Positions 36,022-49,500 of a DNA stretch of 64,000 nt are shown in pieces. The notes below the pieces were generated by a model. That model saw nothing but the letters and a program-made list of their open reading frames with translations, was not told the DNA's origin and did not search any database. Position numbers and translations under genes: made by a program. Source of the stretch: Megascapheus bottae (Eukaryota > Chordata > Mammalia > Rodentia > Geomyidae); NCBI GenBank assembly GCA_024803745.1, contig JANJXV010000004.1, positions 44,022,858-44,086,857 of the forward strand. Direction: 5' to 3'. The first letter of the stretch is position 1. Each line of letters starts with the position of its first letter.

Positions 36022-36967
36022 TAGAAGCAATGGTCTGAAACATTTTTGTGCCAAATGCTACAAGTAGATCATGTTTGTAGAACAAGATGAGAGGGAAAAA
36101 AGATTCCTTTATAATCGAAACGTGCATGGACTCAAGTAAGGAGACATTCTACTGACACTCATGTTTCACTCCGGCTTTTAGATCAGCGACATAGATATAA
36201 GACATGTGTCTGACCTTCATTTTAAGAGTACCTGACTCAGAGTCTTCATAATTTGTTAGAGCAGTAAATAGCATACATCAGGAATTTCTAAAGATCATCT
36301 TTCTCAAAATTCCTTATCTGTTGTATTTACTTACAACCAACCAGAACTTTCGTCCTCATGAACAGGACTGAATCCTGACTGAATTCTGTTTGCAAAACTG
36401 CTTTACTGTTTTATTGTTTCACCTCCTGCTTTACTGTTAGGACTAGAAGGCCAAGTGTCTTGAGAATTCTGAAATGTCATGTCAAAACACCTAACATTTT
36501 TCAGGTGAGATACAAACAAAGCCCTTTCAAGGAGTAGTAGATGACAAAGCAGATTTATCCTTGAAGTATTTTCTTATTGTCAAAACAGAAAAGATACTTT
36601 TATCAAAGTTATTATCAGATTGTATACTCTGAAAGGCATAATGGTGCAGGAATTGTGGCATATGATCCAGAACAATAAGTCTTATGATCTCATATTAAGG
36701 TAGAACCTCCTTAGAAAGTAAAGTAACCCTGGAGTAGAATCTGTGAGCTCTCCTGAATGATTCTTCCCCCCTGAATCAAACAAACATCCATCTATTGTAC
36801 AGCATGTGCTTTTATCTCTTGACTATATATTTCTCACGTTTCATTAGTAATAATATACCCACAAAACCAAATCACTTTTAATTCAAACCAAAACTGCTAG
36901 ATCAGAAAAACTGCACATTTTTAGCATGCAGGACTTCTAAAATGTATTCACATTTGACCTCTACAAT

Positions 36968-36968
<1 letters not shown>
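36022..36968. other. unique intronic sequence, nothing recognised
   Basis: No gene or repeat recognised. Confidence 0.5.

Positions 36969-36970
<2 letters not shown>

Positions 36971-37026
<56 letters not shown>
36971..37026. repeat. (GT)n microsatellite
   Basis: Uninterrupted run of about 28 GT units; likely length-polymorphic. Confidence 0.96.
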
Positions 37027-37027
<1 letters not shown>

Positions 37028-37028
<1 letters not shown>

Positions 37029-37212
37029 CAGTAATGGAGCAGGATTTAGGCACTGTCCTTTGGCATTTTTTTTGCTCAAAGACTATGACACAGGTCTACT
37101 GGCTTTTTAGTTGTTAATTAGCGCTAAAAGTCTCACAACTTTCTTGTCTAGATTGGCTATGAACCATAATCCTCAGATCACAACCTCCTCACTAACTAGT
37201 TTTACAGAAGTG
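37028..37212 (-). repeat. SINE remnant, B1-like plus ID-like arms
   Basis: Reverse orientation, diverged: AGGCACTGTCCTTTGGC, AGTTGTTAATTAGCGC, AAAAGTCTCACAACTTTC, GATTGGCTATGAACCATAAT. It directly follows the GT array. Confidence 0.65.
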
Positions 37213-38050
37213 AACCAAAAGCACACAACTACAACTTTTGAGGTATATTTTGTAAATCTCATTTGGCCAATGAGAAAACAGAGTTCAAGTCACCATTCAG
37301 TCAGCATTCGAAGGATCCAGCTAGCATGGTACAAGGCAAGGATGAAAAGATAGCTCTTTGTGGGGCCCCTGCCCTCCCATCTTACTTGAATACCTCATGC
37401 TGCCCAGCTCTCTCCTCACTCTAGAAGATGACATTTACAATACATTCTACTTGAATGTATGTATTCTCTTAGTGAGAACTCATCAGTGGACTCTTCTACT
37501 TACAGCACAATAAATATCATTCTCATCAATTCACTGGAAGACCAACCATATCGGAGAGTGGTATTATAGTTTTGTATGCACCTTTACCTCTCAGGATGCA
37601 ATCCCCAGATGCCAATAATAAACACAGACTATTCTTGAATTAGACACTGTCAGAAGCTCCTTTCAATCCAGAATGAACCCCACATATATCAGCATCCTAG
37701 TTCAACTCTTATAAGAGCAAGCTGAACATTAACTGTGAGAATTCTCTGCTTTCTTTCACAGAAATAGCAGACGTTTCTGTGCCATCCTAAACCTGTGCCA
37801 AAACCTGAAGCCTAGAGATAAAAGACTTTCCAAGAGTCAGAAGCATGAGTTTGAACCCTGCAATCCAGACACTACCATGGTCATAAGCTTAAATATCTAT
37901 TCATTTCAAGGCTTAGCAATTCAGCTGGAGGGATGGTACTTAAGCTATCGAATTAATGGAAATTTCCATTCTTTCAGCTTTTCCTCATAGTAACTGGAGA
38001 AAATGGATTAAATCCTTTTTTATTAAAAATGAATAGGTGGGTTGGGGGTT
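37213..38050. other. unique intronic sequence, nothing recognised
   Basis: No gene recognised; somewhat less AT-rich than the surroundings. Confidence 0.5.
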
Positions 38051-38053
38051 GGG

Positions 38054-38237
38054 TTGGGAGTTTGGTCTAGTGGTAGAGTGCTTGCCTAGCATGCACGAAG
38101 ACTCGAGTTCAATTCCTCGGTATCATATACATAGACAAAAGCCAGAAGTGGTGCTGAGGCTCAAGTGGTAGAGCTCTAGTCTTGAAAAAGTCCAAGGGCT
38201 CAGTCAGGCCCTGAGCTCAAGCCAAGGACTGTCAAAA
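38054..38237 (+). repeat. SINE, two-arm ID-like family
   Basis: GGGAGTTTGGTCTAGTGGTA, TTGCCTAGCATGCACGAAGA, GAGTTCAATTCCTCGGT, GTGCTGAGGCTCAAGTGG. A deletion in the right arm joins AAGTCCAAGG to GCTCAGTCAGG. Confidence 0.93.
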
Positions 38238-40451
38238 AATTAAAATATAAATGTATTATACATGTATAAGCTATCTGAGTATTTTCAACTCAGTTGTTAG
38301 GTTGATGTATGTGCTTGTTATAGGATTGTTCTTTCCTCCATGCTTAAAAGTATGTTTTCCTATTTAATTCAGTATTTAAGGAATTCTTCACTAAAATGTA
38401 ACCACTACTGCAAGTTTGCATACATCTATTAGTATCATTATGTGTTAACCTCAAATGTGTGTATATTCACTTGCAAACATGTAAAGGCCTATACTGAATA
38501 TCTCAGCCTGATGAAAAACTTCTAATGTGAAATGGAAATTCTATAAATCCCCATGTCCCTAATTAAGAATTTCTGCATTGTAGTCTCAGGCTCTCAGGCC
38601 ATTATCCACTATTGCATACACTATTATCTTCCCTATTCTCTTTTCACAGGTTTCAGACTAGCATATTGGTTGGTTAAAAAAAAAATCTCTTCATAGTCTG
38701 TTTTTCTGCCTCTTTATTCTCCATAAAGATATATGCTAATAAATGGTAAATCCATCTAATCTCTTCTTATTAGTTTCCTGGAGGGCCAAAGCCTGCACAA
38801 TGATGAATGTATCTTAGTTGTGAAGTTAAAGGTAACCGATATTCACAATAGTAATGTTAGGGATTTCCAAAACGTAGGCCAATATGATAAAATTCTGAAC
38901 AACAAATGCTCGAGCACACATGAGTTAGGATGACATAAGATTTTTCCCCATGAGGATGGTAGCTCCCAAATTCATTTAATTTGGCCAAACATTTTCTAAT
39001 ACCTTCAAAAGTTTATTTTATAAGACTGCCATGTGCAAAGCAATGTATCTGCTAGAACAAAGACAAGCAAGGTCAACTTTATAAGAAGCCTAAAACAAAA
39101 CATGATAAGTCATTCCTTCAGTGGCGTTCTCATGATGCTTGCTTTTGAACTGCAAATAAAAATCAAAGCCTAAAGCACATTCATTGATTGCAAGTTGAGT
39201 CACATACAGGCAATACAGATCTTCTAAAAATCACAGAAGACTATTCAGCCCAATACTGTTCTTGTGGGTATACTGTGGTAAAAGCAAATATTGAGTACAA
39301 AGCCATTACTAAGAACAGGATTCTGCAAATCTCCTTGTATGTTTTCTATCATTTTTTAAAAAAAAAATTTGATTTACCTTTCACTGGATTTCCTCAAGAC
39401 TTATTAAAGGGGAATAGAAACAATGCAGTTTAGTGAATTGCTGCTTCAGTGTTTAAAAGGTGAAGATAAGCAAGGGGGTGGTCAGTGTAATTAAAACAGA
39501 GTGAAAACAGTTTGGCAATCAACTTACACTTCTGAGAAATGAATGGAAAGAGTGTAAAACAGATTCTATCCACATGGAGAGGGGAGTGTGAATGGAGAGT
39601 GCAAAGAAAAGAGTGTGTATGGTCAAAATACTTTATGTACATGCATGAAAGTGGAATAAGCTGAAATGGACTTGGGAAGAAGAAAATGAGGAGGGAGAGT
39701 GGTAGAGGAAAGTCTGATGAAAGTCAGTTGTCCACATATATGGATACACGAAGATGAAACTTGGTGCAACTAATTGATGCTTAGACAATATGGAAATAGA
39801 TGACTAAATAAAATGTAAGTACTACAAAATTGGATGGAGAAATTAATAAAATACTTTATCATATTTAAATTCACCATTTGGCAGCAATGATGAAAGATTA
39901 TTGTCACCCATTGGTACCTTATTGAAAGAGTAGCTTCAGCTGCATATCACATCTTTAATTTTACTTTATATAGAATAGGATAGATTTTACCAAACTGCTT
40001 GTTTTCTTTAGGTCTGTGGTCTTCTGAAGCCTGCGTACTCTAAAATGTTTCAGTGCTTTTTAAATGAATGTTGCCATCTTTCAAAAAGAGACGGGCATTA
40101 AAAGGAAAGTTGCAAAAAGCAATGAGCATTTAAGTATATTACCCAATTAGCAAGTGGGATTTTTTGCATTTCCTCTTATGATATGAGGATAATAAGTCTG
40201 AAGTCTCACTCTGCACTCTGCATCTCTTTTTACGATGAGAAAAATAAACCTCTGCTTGTGCCTAACTCCCTGTCAATATCTCATTCCTGCACTTCAACTT
40301 TGCAGAAAGGTTTCTCTTTCTCACTTCACTAGTTATTTTCCATTTTACAATACAAACATGCCTTAGCAACTAAACTTGGGAAAAAACCTCCATGTACCTG
40401 ATTATGTCACTTCTGTGACATCCTGAGTGGAACTCTCTCAATTACTCTACA
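38238..40451. other. unique intronic sequence, nothing recognised
   Basis: No gene or interspersed repeat recognised. Confidence 0.5.
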
Positions 40452-40620
40452 GATTATATCTGAAATCACCCCCTTCTAATCTCACAATTCCCCCCCCCAC
40501 ACACATACACACAGAAAATAATTCCATGTGTTTACTGATTATATTTGAAACTTCCCTCCTCTCACCTCACAACTTCACCACACACACATACACACAGAAA
40601 ATAATTCTGATATGGTCACT
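40452..40620. repeat. 84-85-bp tandem duplication
   Basis: Units at 40452-40536 and 40537-40620 both start GATTATAT, contain CACACACATACACACAGAAA and end near a TTACT/TCACT word. They differ in the C-rich stretch. The following sequence shows a weak third partial unit. Confidence 0.85.
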
Positions 40621-40709
40621 AATAACTTATTATTTTCAAATCAAAAGCATAGTCTCTAATCTTACAACATTCCAGTTCTGTTAATAGCATGGTTTGACTC
40701 AAATGACCA

Positions 40710-40855
40710 CTCAGGTCAGTCCAGACAGGAAAGTACATGATACACTCATCTCTAAATAACTAAGAGAGTCTCATCTTCGATTAACCACCCAAAAAGCAGA
40801 AGTGGAGCTGTGACTCAAGTGGTAGGATGCTACCTTGTACAAAAAAGCCAAGACG
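40710..40855 (+). repeat. SINE remnant, end of B1-like arm plus ID-like right arm
   Basis: AGTCCAGACAGGAAAGTACA, GAGTCTCATCTTCGATTAAC, AGAAGTGGAGCTGTGACTCA. The end runs into the CA-rich tract. Confidence 0.7.
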
Positions 40856-40875
40856 CTCGCACACACCTGCACATA

Positions 40876-40889
40876 CGCGAGCACACACA

Positions 40890-40932
<43 letters not shown>
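40876..40932. repeat. (CA)n microsatellite
   Basis: Interrupted at the start, then an uninterrupted CA run. Confidence 0.95.
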
Positions 40933-40933
<1 letters not shown>

Positions 40934-40964
40934 GTGAGAGTCTATCTTAAAAATAAATGGAACA

Positions 40965-41035
40965 AAAAGGACTGTGGATTAGAAGTAGAGTGCCTGTCTA
41001 GCAAACATAGACCCTGAGTTTATAGGTCAGTAGTG
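40965..41035 (+). repeat. ID-like SINE fragment
   Basis: GTAGAGTGCCTGTCTAGCAA and ACCCTGAGTTTATAGGTCAG resemble the left arm of the ID-like family. Confidence 0.55.
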
Positions 41036-44000
41036 TCAGAAACCTAATTCATTTTCTAGGAAAAAATATTGTGTTCCTGTTATGTAAGGATACTGTTAAA
41101 GCACAAAATAGAGAACAAAATATATTATTGGAAATTCAGTTACATAGGTCAAAAGGGTACTCTATTTTTTTTTCCTGTGAATTCATGAAAGAGTAATTTC
41201 TTTCGTTCTCTCAGCCACACCTTGTTGATTCTCATGCAAAGGAATTCTTACAAGCTTCTCCATGTCCCTGAGATGCTTCTTTAATAAGTCTTTCTTTAGT
41301 ATCTCTTGCCATTTAAGATTTTTTTCTAGCCCTTCCCACATCCTAAAAGAGCTTCCCCACTTGTAGTCATACTCTATACTCTTACACTGATTTGTTTTCT
41401 TCCATTTAACTCTTCTATGTACCAAATGGAAGAGAAACTTTACCTTTGTTTCACTTACCACTGTATTCCTATTCCTAACACAGCACATTTCAAATTAATA
41501 CTATGTTAATTATGTGAAAAACATACATGCCTTAAGTGCCATAGAATATTTTGTAGAAATAAATGCATAAATGACCTTTATTTCCAAAGCAAACACAAAT
41601 AATATCTCACCAGTTAATTAAAATGGTCTGCTAAAGCATATATATTTAAATTTTATTTTAATGAAAGGCATCTAACTGTAAACTTGTCTCTTAAAACTTT
41701 GTCCTATATTTGCTGATTAGAAATCTAGTCTTATATATAAGTTCCAGACATATTAGGTTTTCTGTTTCCAACTTTAAGTACTTTCAGGGGAAGTATAATA
41801 GACACTTAACACAGAAATCTCCATGTAGAATAAAGTTTTCAAGATTACCTTGCATATACAAAGCAAGGTATCTTAAATCACCTGCTTTTTTCAAGTTTTT
41901 CCCATGTAATAATCTCAGTTTCAAAGAAACAATGTAGTATTTTATGTTATTTCCCTATTTTCTACAATGTTTAATTGACTTATGGAATTAATAAGTACAA
42001 CAGATAAACTAATTATAAAAGAAGCATTATTGACCAATTTAAAATCGCCCACACTTGGGGGCAAAATGCAGGGGAATGACAGACTAATTTAGTAGCTAGT
42101 TTTTGAATATTTTTGAAGATTTTACTGATATCAGTCAATTTTTATTTAACTAATAGAGAGCTCTGTTTACTTCTAAAACCTGCTAAGGGAATGCAGATCA
42201 ACAGATCTTCTGATGATTGTTCAAATGGCAATTATTGCATTAGTTGTGTTAATTACAAAAATGCTTTTGTTTTTGAAATATTTGTTAAGGTTTACACATT
42301 TTCACAGGCTTTGGTATCTATGAAAAAATATTTTTTAACAGACACGTGTTTGTGCATCTGTGGCACCATAGGGCACACTGTAGTGTAAAGTTGAACATTC
42401 ATGACCAAAGCTCACTACTATAGTTCAGGGACCCTGGGCTACTTCCCTATGATGCCATCAACATTTCTAAAATCTCCAATAGGAAGATTTCATTTCCCAG
42501 GGCACATATATCAACATTTTCCTCTCAAAACACATATATCCACATTCTCCTCTCAAAAGGATATTTCCATAACAGGCAATATTAAAAACAGAAGGGAAAT
42601 AATCACAAGCAAATTAGTAAGTAACATCTGTATTTACCTCATTGCAATTTTGATCATTCCAAATTGTATTTAAAATTTTACTTAAAACCTTTTAATTTGC
42701 CATTCTCAAATCAAGAAAGTTATGTGTGAGGATTTCTTCTTTAATTCATTTGTTGTTGTTTTTTTAAAGAGGAATTTATGTATCTCTTCTTAGAGGTTAG
42801 AGAAATTTATGCTTCAAGGTTTTTCCCAGTCTTTATCACACTCATTTCCATTTTCCTTTTGATAAACGATTGAGAAAGATGAATAAATATTTAATAGATG
42901 AAAATGAAGTTTGAGAAATTGATTCTTAAAGACAATATTTAGCAACTGTCTAGAATTAGAATTCAAATTAACTTCTCGTTCTGAAAGCATTCTTTCCAAG
43001 AACTAAATATAAGCCTTCTGGTTCCTTAGGCTGATCTTAATCAGTACTGAGAAATAAAGGCACTAGAAGATGTAAGATTGCTTTACTAACATTCAAGAAT
43101 CCTTAAAATCTCTATCTTTCAGAGTTTGAGATACGTGGCTCAAAAGGTTAGATAAGTTTTTGTCCATAAAGAGTTGTAATCATGTGCTTAAAGGAATCAG
43201 GGGTATTTTCCCTGTTCCATTCACAGCCAATATTAGTATAAACATCTTAAGCTATTATTGTGGTGAAAGAGTACTCCAGCTCTTACATTTGCAAATACTC
43301 AATTCTTTGGCTATCAAAATAGTCTCAAATTCTTCATATCTTTTTGTTGTTGTTTTTGTTGTTGCTGTTATATGACACTGTTCATTTGTGATTATACGGC
43401 AAACATGACCATCGAAATGAAAATTAACTGTGCCTTATATAAGAAGGAGACATAAGCAGGAAATCTATTCACATCATCACCAACAGATGAATCTGGAATC
43501 CTATAATATCACATACCTACATAATTCTCACAGAACCAATATTATATTACTGATCCAGGATTCACTAGCCTATAATCAAGAGTCGGATGAATGAAAGATT
43601 TGATTGATAGCAAACAGGTTTTTCAGCTTCATGACCATAGAAACATAGACAATTTTCTACTCAGATTGTAAATATTATGAGACACATGGCCTTCTTTCCT
43701 GAGGAATAAATGTAAGAGTTATATTTTACATATTAGATAAAAATGTTCATTTAAGGAAAATGACAAAACAAGATACATACAGTCTCATCTAAGAATCACA
43801 TACAATGAAATGTTTAGTCACTTTGTTATTTATAAAGTATTATCAGTGTTTAGTGATTTTAAGCTTTGTTAATATCATCTCTTTCTCAAACTTCCTGTTC
43901 TTCTAGACAGCCCAATTTTTATTAAAATCTCGGAAATACTTCCAATCACCTGAATTAAAAACTCAGCCTCTTCTATCTCCCTGTTCATATTCCTACTTCA

Positions 44001-46385
44001 AAAAAGTTTCCTATTCAGTTACTCTTTAAAGAACCCCCTGCTCTTTCCTAGTCTTTATTACTTCAGACTTGGATTATAGCACTCTGTACCCAGCTAGAGT
44101 GTGTTTGATGTATCTGAGCTTCTCCAGGAATAAGGCATAATAGGATGAACACAAGTTATGCCGTTAGAACAACTTCTCCGTTTAGATGTACCTTTCTAGG
44201 ACACTCTTGAATGACCTTGGACAATATACTACAGCTTCAGTCTTATCATCTGCAAAGTGAGAAATAATAAATTCTACAAAATAGTTTTAAATGAAGAATT
44301 GGTATAAATCCTCATTATATCTTCTCTATCCCAAGTGGCATGTGTGACCAAGATAAATATAGCTTTTATTATAAACTGTTTATAATGTCCCATTCTTATT
44401 AGAAAATCATATTCTAGCTCTCGTCTATTCTTATCAAAATGCTATTTTGTGTTCAAATACACATTCAATATCCAGGTCAAAAAATTAACTCCTCCAAATT
44501 CCTTTCCCAATCACTTCAAAGTTGAATTTTTACAACAAAACAGAGGTGTGTCCAGTACTTTGTAATACTGAAATTACAGCAAAAATATAGTAATATTAAG
44601 TTATCACTGAAAAAGAGAAACATCCAATTTACAAGTAATATATGTCTCCTGGATCCATAAGTGATTAAACAAAATGTAAATAGATGAAAGCTGATTCTGC
44701 TCCATTTTCCTAGCAATCAATGTACCAAGCAATTGAATTTATAAGTAACAGGGCATTTGAAAATGATGAAGAAGTGAATACATTTGCAAAAGGGTCTAGG
44801 AAACCACAATCAGAAGAGAAAGAAGAATTTAGATCTGAGAGAAGGCACAATCTCCATAATTCTCAGTTTTGGAGAAAGGCTGGATCTAGAAACTCCTGTA
44901 TCTACATGGGCCAGATTTTACCTAAGTATTTAACATAACAAAGTGATGAAAGAGAGACCAGGTCAATTTGTGTGTGTGTGTGAGAATTTAATCGCTGATT
45001 CAAGAGATCAGTGACTAGAGAGAGGATGTAGAGAGATAACTGAGAAAAACTGATCTCAAATACCCCAGGGTACAGAAGTGTGAGTAGACAGAGATAACCA
45101 TTTGACTACTAAATTATAAGTGGAAATCCTAGGACACAGTACAATTCCAGGATAGTATTCATACTTCCTACAATGCTTCAAATCTGGTAGCATCTATGAA
45201 ATCCTTCCACTGTCACCGAGCTAAGTAAGCTGAACATACTACAATAGAGCCTATAGCTCAATAGGCCTGATCAACCTAGTTCAGTTTCTACATTTCCTGG
45301 AAATGTAGAAATTTATGTGGAAATGAACATTATTTCCTACACAAAATGGGTTAAAACTCTCTAAAAAATACACTATTTTTCACATACTTTAAATTCCAGG
45401 TGGACGTTGTCTAAAACATTGATGCATATACTGTATTTTGCTTACTAAAATGACACTTTCAATTTACTATGTACACTATACAAAAATTTCATATCTTCTG
45501 CAAAGTCCAAAAGCACACATCACATATAGAAGGTTTTCAATAAATATTTGGAGAATGGGTGAATACATAATAATGCACAGAAATTTTTTCATAAAGGATT
45601 GATATGGATGTCATCTCAATATAGTGTCTGTTTAATAACTTTACTTTTCTCTCCTGGTCCAATTTGGTCACAGGGTATTTTGAAGATTAATGAATAAAAT
45701 ATTTATGAGCTCTTTTAGAAAGACAAATGAAAGATCAACATAATATTTCTCCTCTGCATAATAAAGCACAAGAATTCCTAATATCCCTTAGGCAGATTCA
45801 CCCTAAAATTCTTTATTTCATTTTGTCTGAAATATTCTTTTGATTTATTAATGTGGATTTAAAGAGTATTGGCCAAGCATGGCACGGGAATTACTGAATC
45901 AAAGTAGATTGACTATTTCTCAAGCTTTTATATCTCAAAACTGCATAGACAGCATACTGTAAAATATATTTAAAGTAAATATAATTACTGGAATATTAAT
46001 GTCACGAAGTAAACAATAACAGCTTGGTTTTGAAACTAGTTCTGATTCATGTTTACTCACTTTGCCCAACAAATGCATTTTAATGCTTACTTTATTGAAC
46101 AATTTCCTGAATTTAGATTTTTAAAGGTGGCATTTACTCAGTTGCATTCAAATTCACTTGTAAAATTTGTACAAAACAAGCCAACAAAATACTCTAAAAA
46201 TAATAAGCTTTAACCTGATTAGAAATAGTACCTTCACTTATACACAAGAATATCTTTGCCCCGATATGGGAGCTCTGTCTAGCATGCTTAGGATACTGAC
46301 GTGAAGCAGTATAAATGCTACTTATTTAATTTTCATATTACCATTATGATGTTAGCAATACTATTTCCTTTGAATATATGACATA
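41036..46385. other. unique intronic sequence, largely repeat-free
   Basis: About 5 kb without a recognised interspersed element, apart from the 28-bp duplication at 42503-42558 and short GTT and GT runs (about 43343, 44970). An open frame of 101 codons at 41183-41488 (minus) has no recognisable family features. Confidence 0.5.
42503..42558. repeat. 28-bp tandem duplication
   Basis: Two adjacent units, each CACATATATC followed by ACATT, ending CCTCTCAAAA; they differ at two positions. Confidence 0.92.
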
Positions 46386-46390
46386 ATATT

Positions 46391-46575
46391 TTGCCAGTCT
46401 TGGGGCTTGGACTCAGGGCCTGAGCACTGTCCTTGGGCTTCTTCAAGGCTAGAGCTTTACCAGTTGAGCCACAGCACCATTTCCAGCTCTTACTATGTAT
46501 GTAATACTGAGGAATCAAACCTGGATTTTCGTGCATGCTAGGCAAACACTCTATCACTAGGCCAAACTCCTGGCC
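46391..46575 (-). repeat. SINE, two-arm ID-like family
   Basis: Reverse orientation: TTTGCCAGTCTTGGGGCTTG, GTTGAGCCACAGCACCATTT, GTGCATGCTAGGCAAACACT, ATCACTAGGCCAAACTCC. Confidence 0.9.
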
Positions 46576-46579
46576 CAAA

Positions 46580-49500
46580 GCTCAGAGATATTACATATTA
46601 ACAGAGGGCTACAAAAGATAGAAGGAGCAGAATTAGATTCAGTAATCAGATTCTGATTACAAAGATATTGCTCTAAGATAGAAAAACAATAAACTCAGCT
46701 GTATTCTACAATAGGTGTAAAAAACACTAAGCAAAAATCCATCCTTCACTTTAATGGCCAAAAAGACATATACTTACCTAATAAAAAAACATCCTGGCAC
46801 TTAGAATTAGTTAATAGCATACTCTTTTGATTAATTGTTTTGGGGCTAAAACTCAACACCACACACACATCTATAGATATACACACACACAACATATACT
46901 TACTATAAGTGTTACTAAGACATAATAAACAGAAAAAAATAACGCTTAATAATCAATTAATGAATATATTAATTGAAATATAATGCTCTCCAAGTTGGCA
47001 GTAGGAGTTTAAAAGGAATCAATAATACAAAATAATAAGAAAACAGTATATATTTATAATTTTATGTAAATGTAGCATAACATTAGGTAAATTCATAGCA
47101 TAATTTTATATGTAAATTTATTTCTTTCAGTTCTTTAGAACAGACTCCTACAATTCATTCTTTCTATGATAAGAGAGGTTCAAGGACATTGTCTTACTTT
47201 CCTCAAGTAATGGCATTAGTAAAATGTGAAAATGTAATTCAGCTATTCTTCTGTAACCATTATGTAAGACTTAAATGAGAAGGAGTGCTCAGAAAATCAA
47301 ATATTTACTAACAGAGAAATCTGCATAAGAAACTTTACTAACTTAACTTTAATTTTGGTCAGTTTACCCATATATTTACCTTTTCACAGTTCTCACCACA
47401 AACCCTAAACAAACAAATCCCCTTTCTTTTGTCTTGTTATTTTCTACAAATTATTACTCTTTGTTAACATGCTTATTTTTTATAGGCCCCTTTGATTTAG
47501 TTCCATGAGGTCTCTATAATGTATGTTCAATGCCTTCATTTAGGTAAGTTTTGATCGTTGGTCTTTTGTTAGTGTTTCTTTTAGATGACTAATTTGAAAG
47601 GCTAATCAAAGAATCTAAGGAGTTAGCTTAACTTACACTGAAAACTAAGTTAAGAATCTAGGGAAAAAAAGCTGAGGGAAATCATGAGAAGAAATGTATT
47701 AATTCTATAGAAATGCCTCAATGAAATACCTTTGTACAATTAAGATATTCCAGTATAAAAGAGAAAAAATAAAGGCATTTATCCTTACCGATATTTATTG
47801 CACAATTTGATAGCAATGCTTTGAAGGCAAAATTTTGCACTTTAAAATGGAGGGAAATACAAATATTTATTTCAGCCTTTTTTTGCTGAGAAAAAAATTT
47901 TATTTCCCTAAAAACAAAGGTATCTATGGAGATAATGCTTCACTGCAAATGCCATTTTCCATGTAAACAATAATTACTTTAAATAGAAATTTCATCCATT
48001 CACATAATTTAAATAAATGCCAATTATTTAATCTTCCCAAGAACAAAGCAAATAAGATGGAATGCTCTATGATAAAAGATGGAGATTTCTAGATGATCTC
48101 AATTTTTCATATTCGGTTTCTAATTGAAGCCTACTTTGTCATAGAAGATGGAGAGATATATGCAAACACATTCCATGTCCTTTCACATCCTTTAAATCAT
48201 GCATACATAAACATAATGAATGGGACACTTGTGACTTCACTGCAAACTATGAAATATCTTATACAAATATATCTGTCATGTTTGATTATACTATGGACCG
48301 CAACATATTTCTTCCATGGTAGTGCCAAGAATAACACTAACAGTTATAAAAATTTATATTATCAGCTATAAAATTTATATTAACAAGTTTTATATAATGT
48401 TGCCCATTTTTCAACAAAATACTCAAGGTTATATAAAATCCCACTAAACATACTGCATAAGGTAAACTCAGGGGAGTTCATTGATTTCATCTGATATGTT
48501 GCAATAGATTTCAACAGAATAGACCAAATAAAGTGGAGTTACTTATACTAAATGCAATGTAATTGCACTAAAACTTTTAGGAAACAGTCTGAGTTTTTGC
48601 GGGATGTTTATATATGCATGCACCAAAGCCTTATATTTATTCTCATTTTAATTGAAATTAAGAATGATAGCTACCAATAATTAAGAAGGATAGACAGCCG
48701 CCAGGGAGGCTAGCAGTGCCAGTAAAACCTAGTATGTGCTTGGTCATATTTTATTTCCCTGTGGTCTTATTCTCATTGACTTGATAGGCAAGTGATTGAA
48801 TAGTAACCGAGTGGTTTCTTATGATCCCTTAATGTAGGAGCTAACCCATTTCTGTGAATAATATATGTGACACGCTCACCTCTAAGTTAAAATGGTCAAA
48901 TAATGAGAGAAATTTGGAGTTTTCTGGTCTGTAATTTATTACTTAAAATCTTATCCTTAATAGTTGCTATCTGGGAGAGGATTTCAAGCACAAAAAGACT
49001 CACATCTCTGATGAACATTCTTTCTTCCTTTGTAAAAGAATAGGAACTGTTCTAATCCATTGTGCTTTTGCTATTTAATCAAATGCACTTCTAAGCTTTC
49101 ATCTGGTGGAGGTATTTTTTTAACAAATAATTGAGACTAGCTTATTTGAATTTTCCAAATGATTAGCTAATTTGATAATAGAGTGGAAGTAGATAAATTT
49201 CAAAAAGTCTTCAAGATATATTTGGAGGAAACAGAGCACCTACTGATTAGAACCACATGTAATATGTTAAAATATCTTCTTGTAAATACAAGTCATTCTT
49301 TCATTATGGAACCTATATTGTACCAGACAGTAAAGTGGGCATACGCACTTCAAAGAGGTAATACATCTTTCTTATATCCGTTGGGTATAGACTATGAAGA
49401 TAATCAAAAGCATTATCATTATAGTTCAACATGAAATTCTCTGTAACATGCATAAATAATCAACCTCATTTATAATGTTGAACAGACTCAGTAAGTTCAC

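Noticed and set aside
41183..41488. 101-codon minus-strand open frame
   Set aside because: No recognisable domain or splice context, and a single chance open frame of this size is expected in 64 kb.
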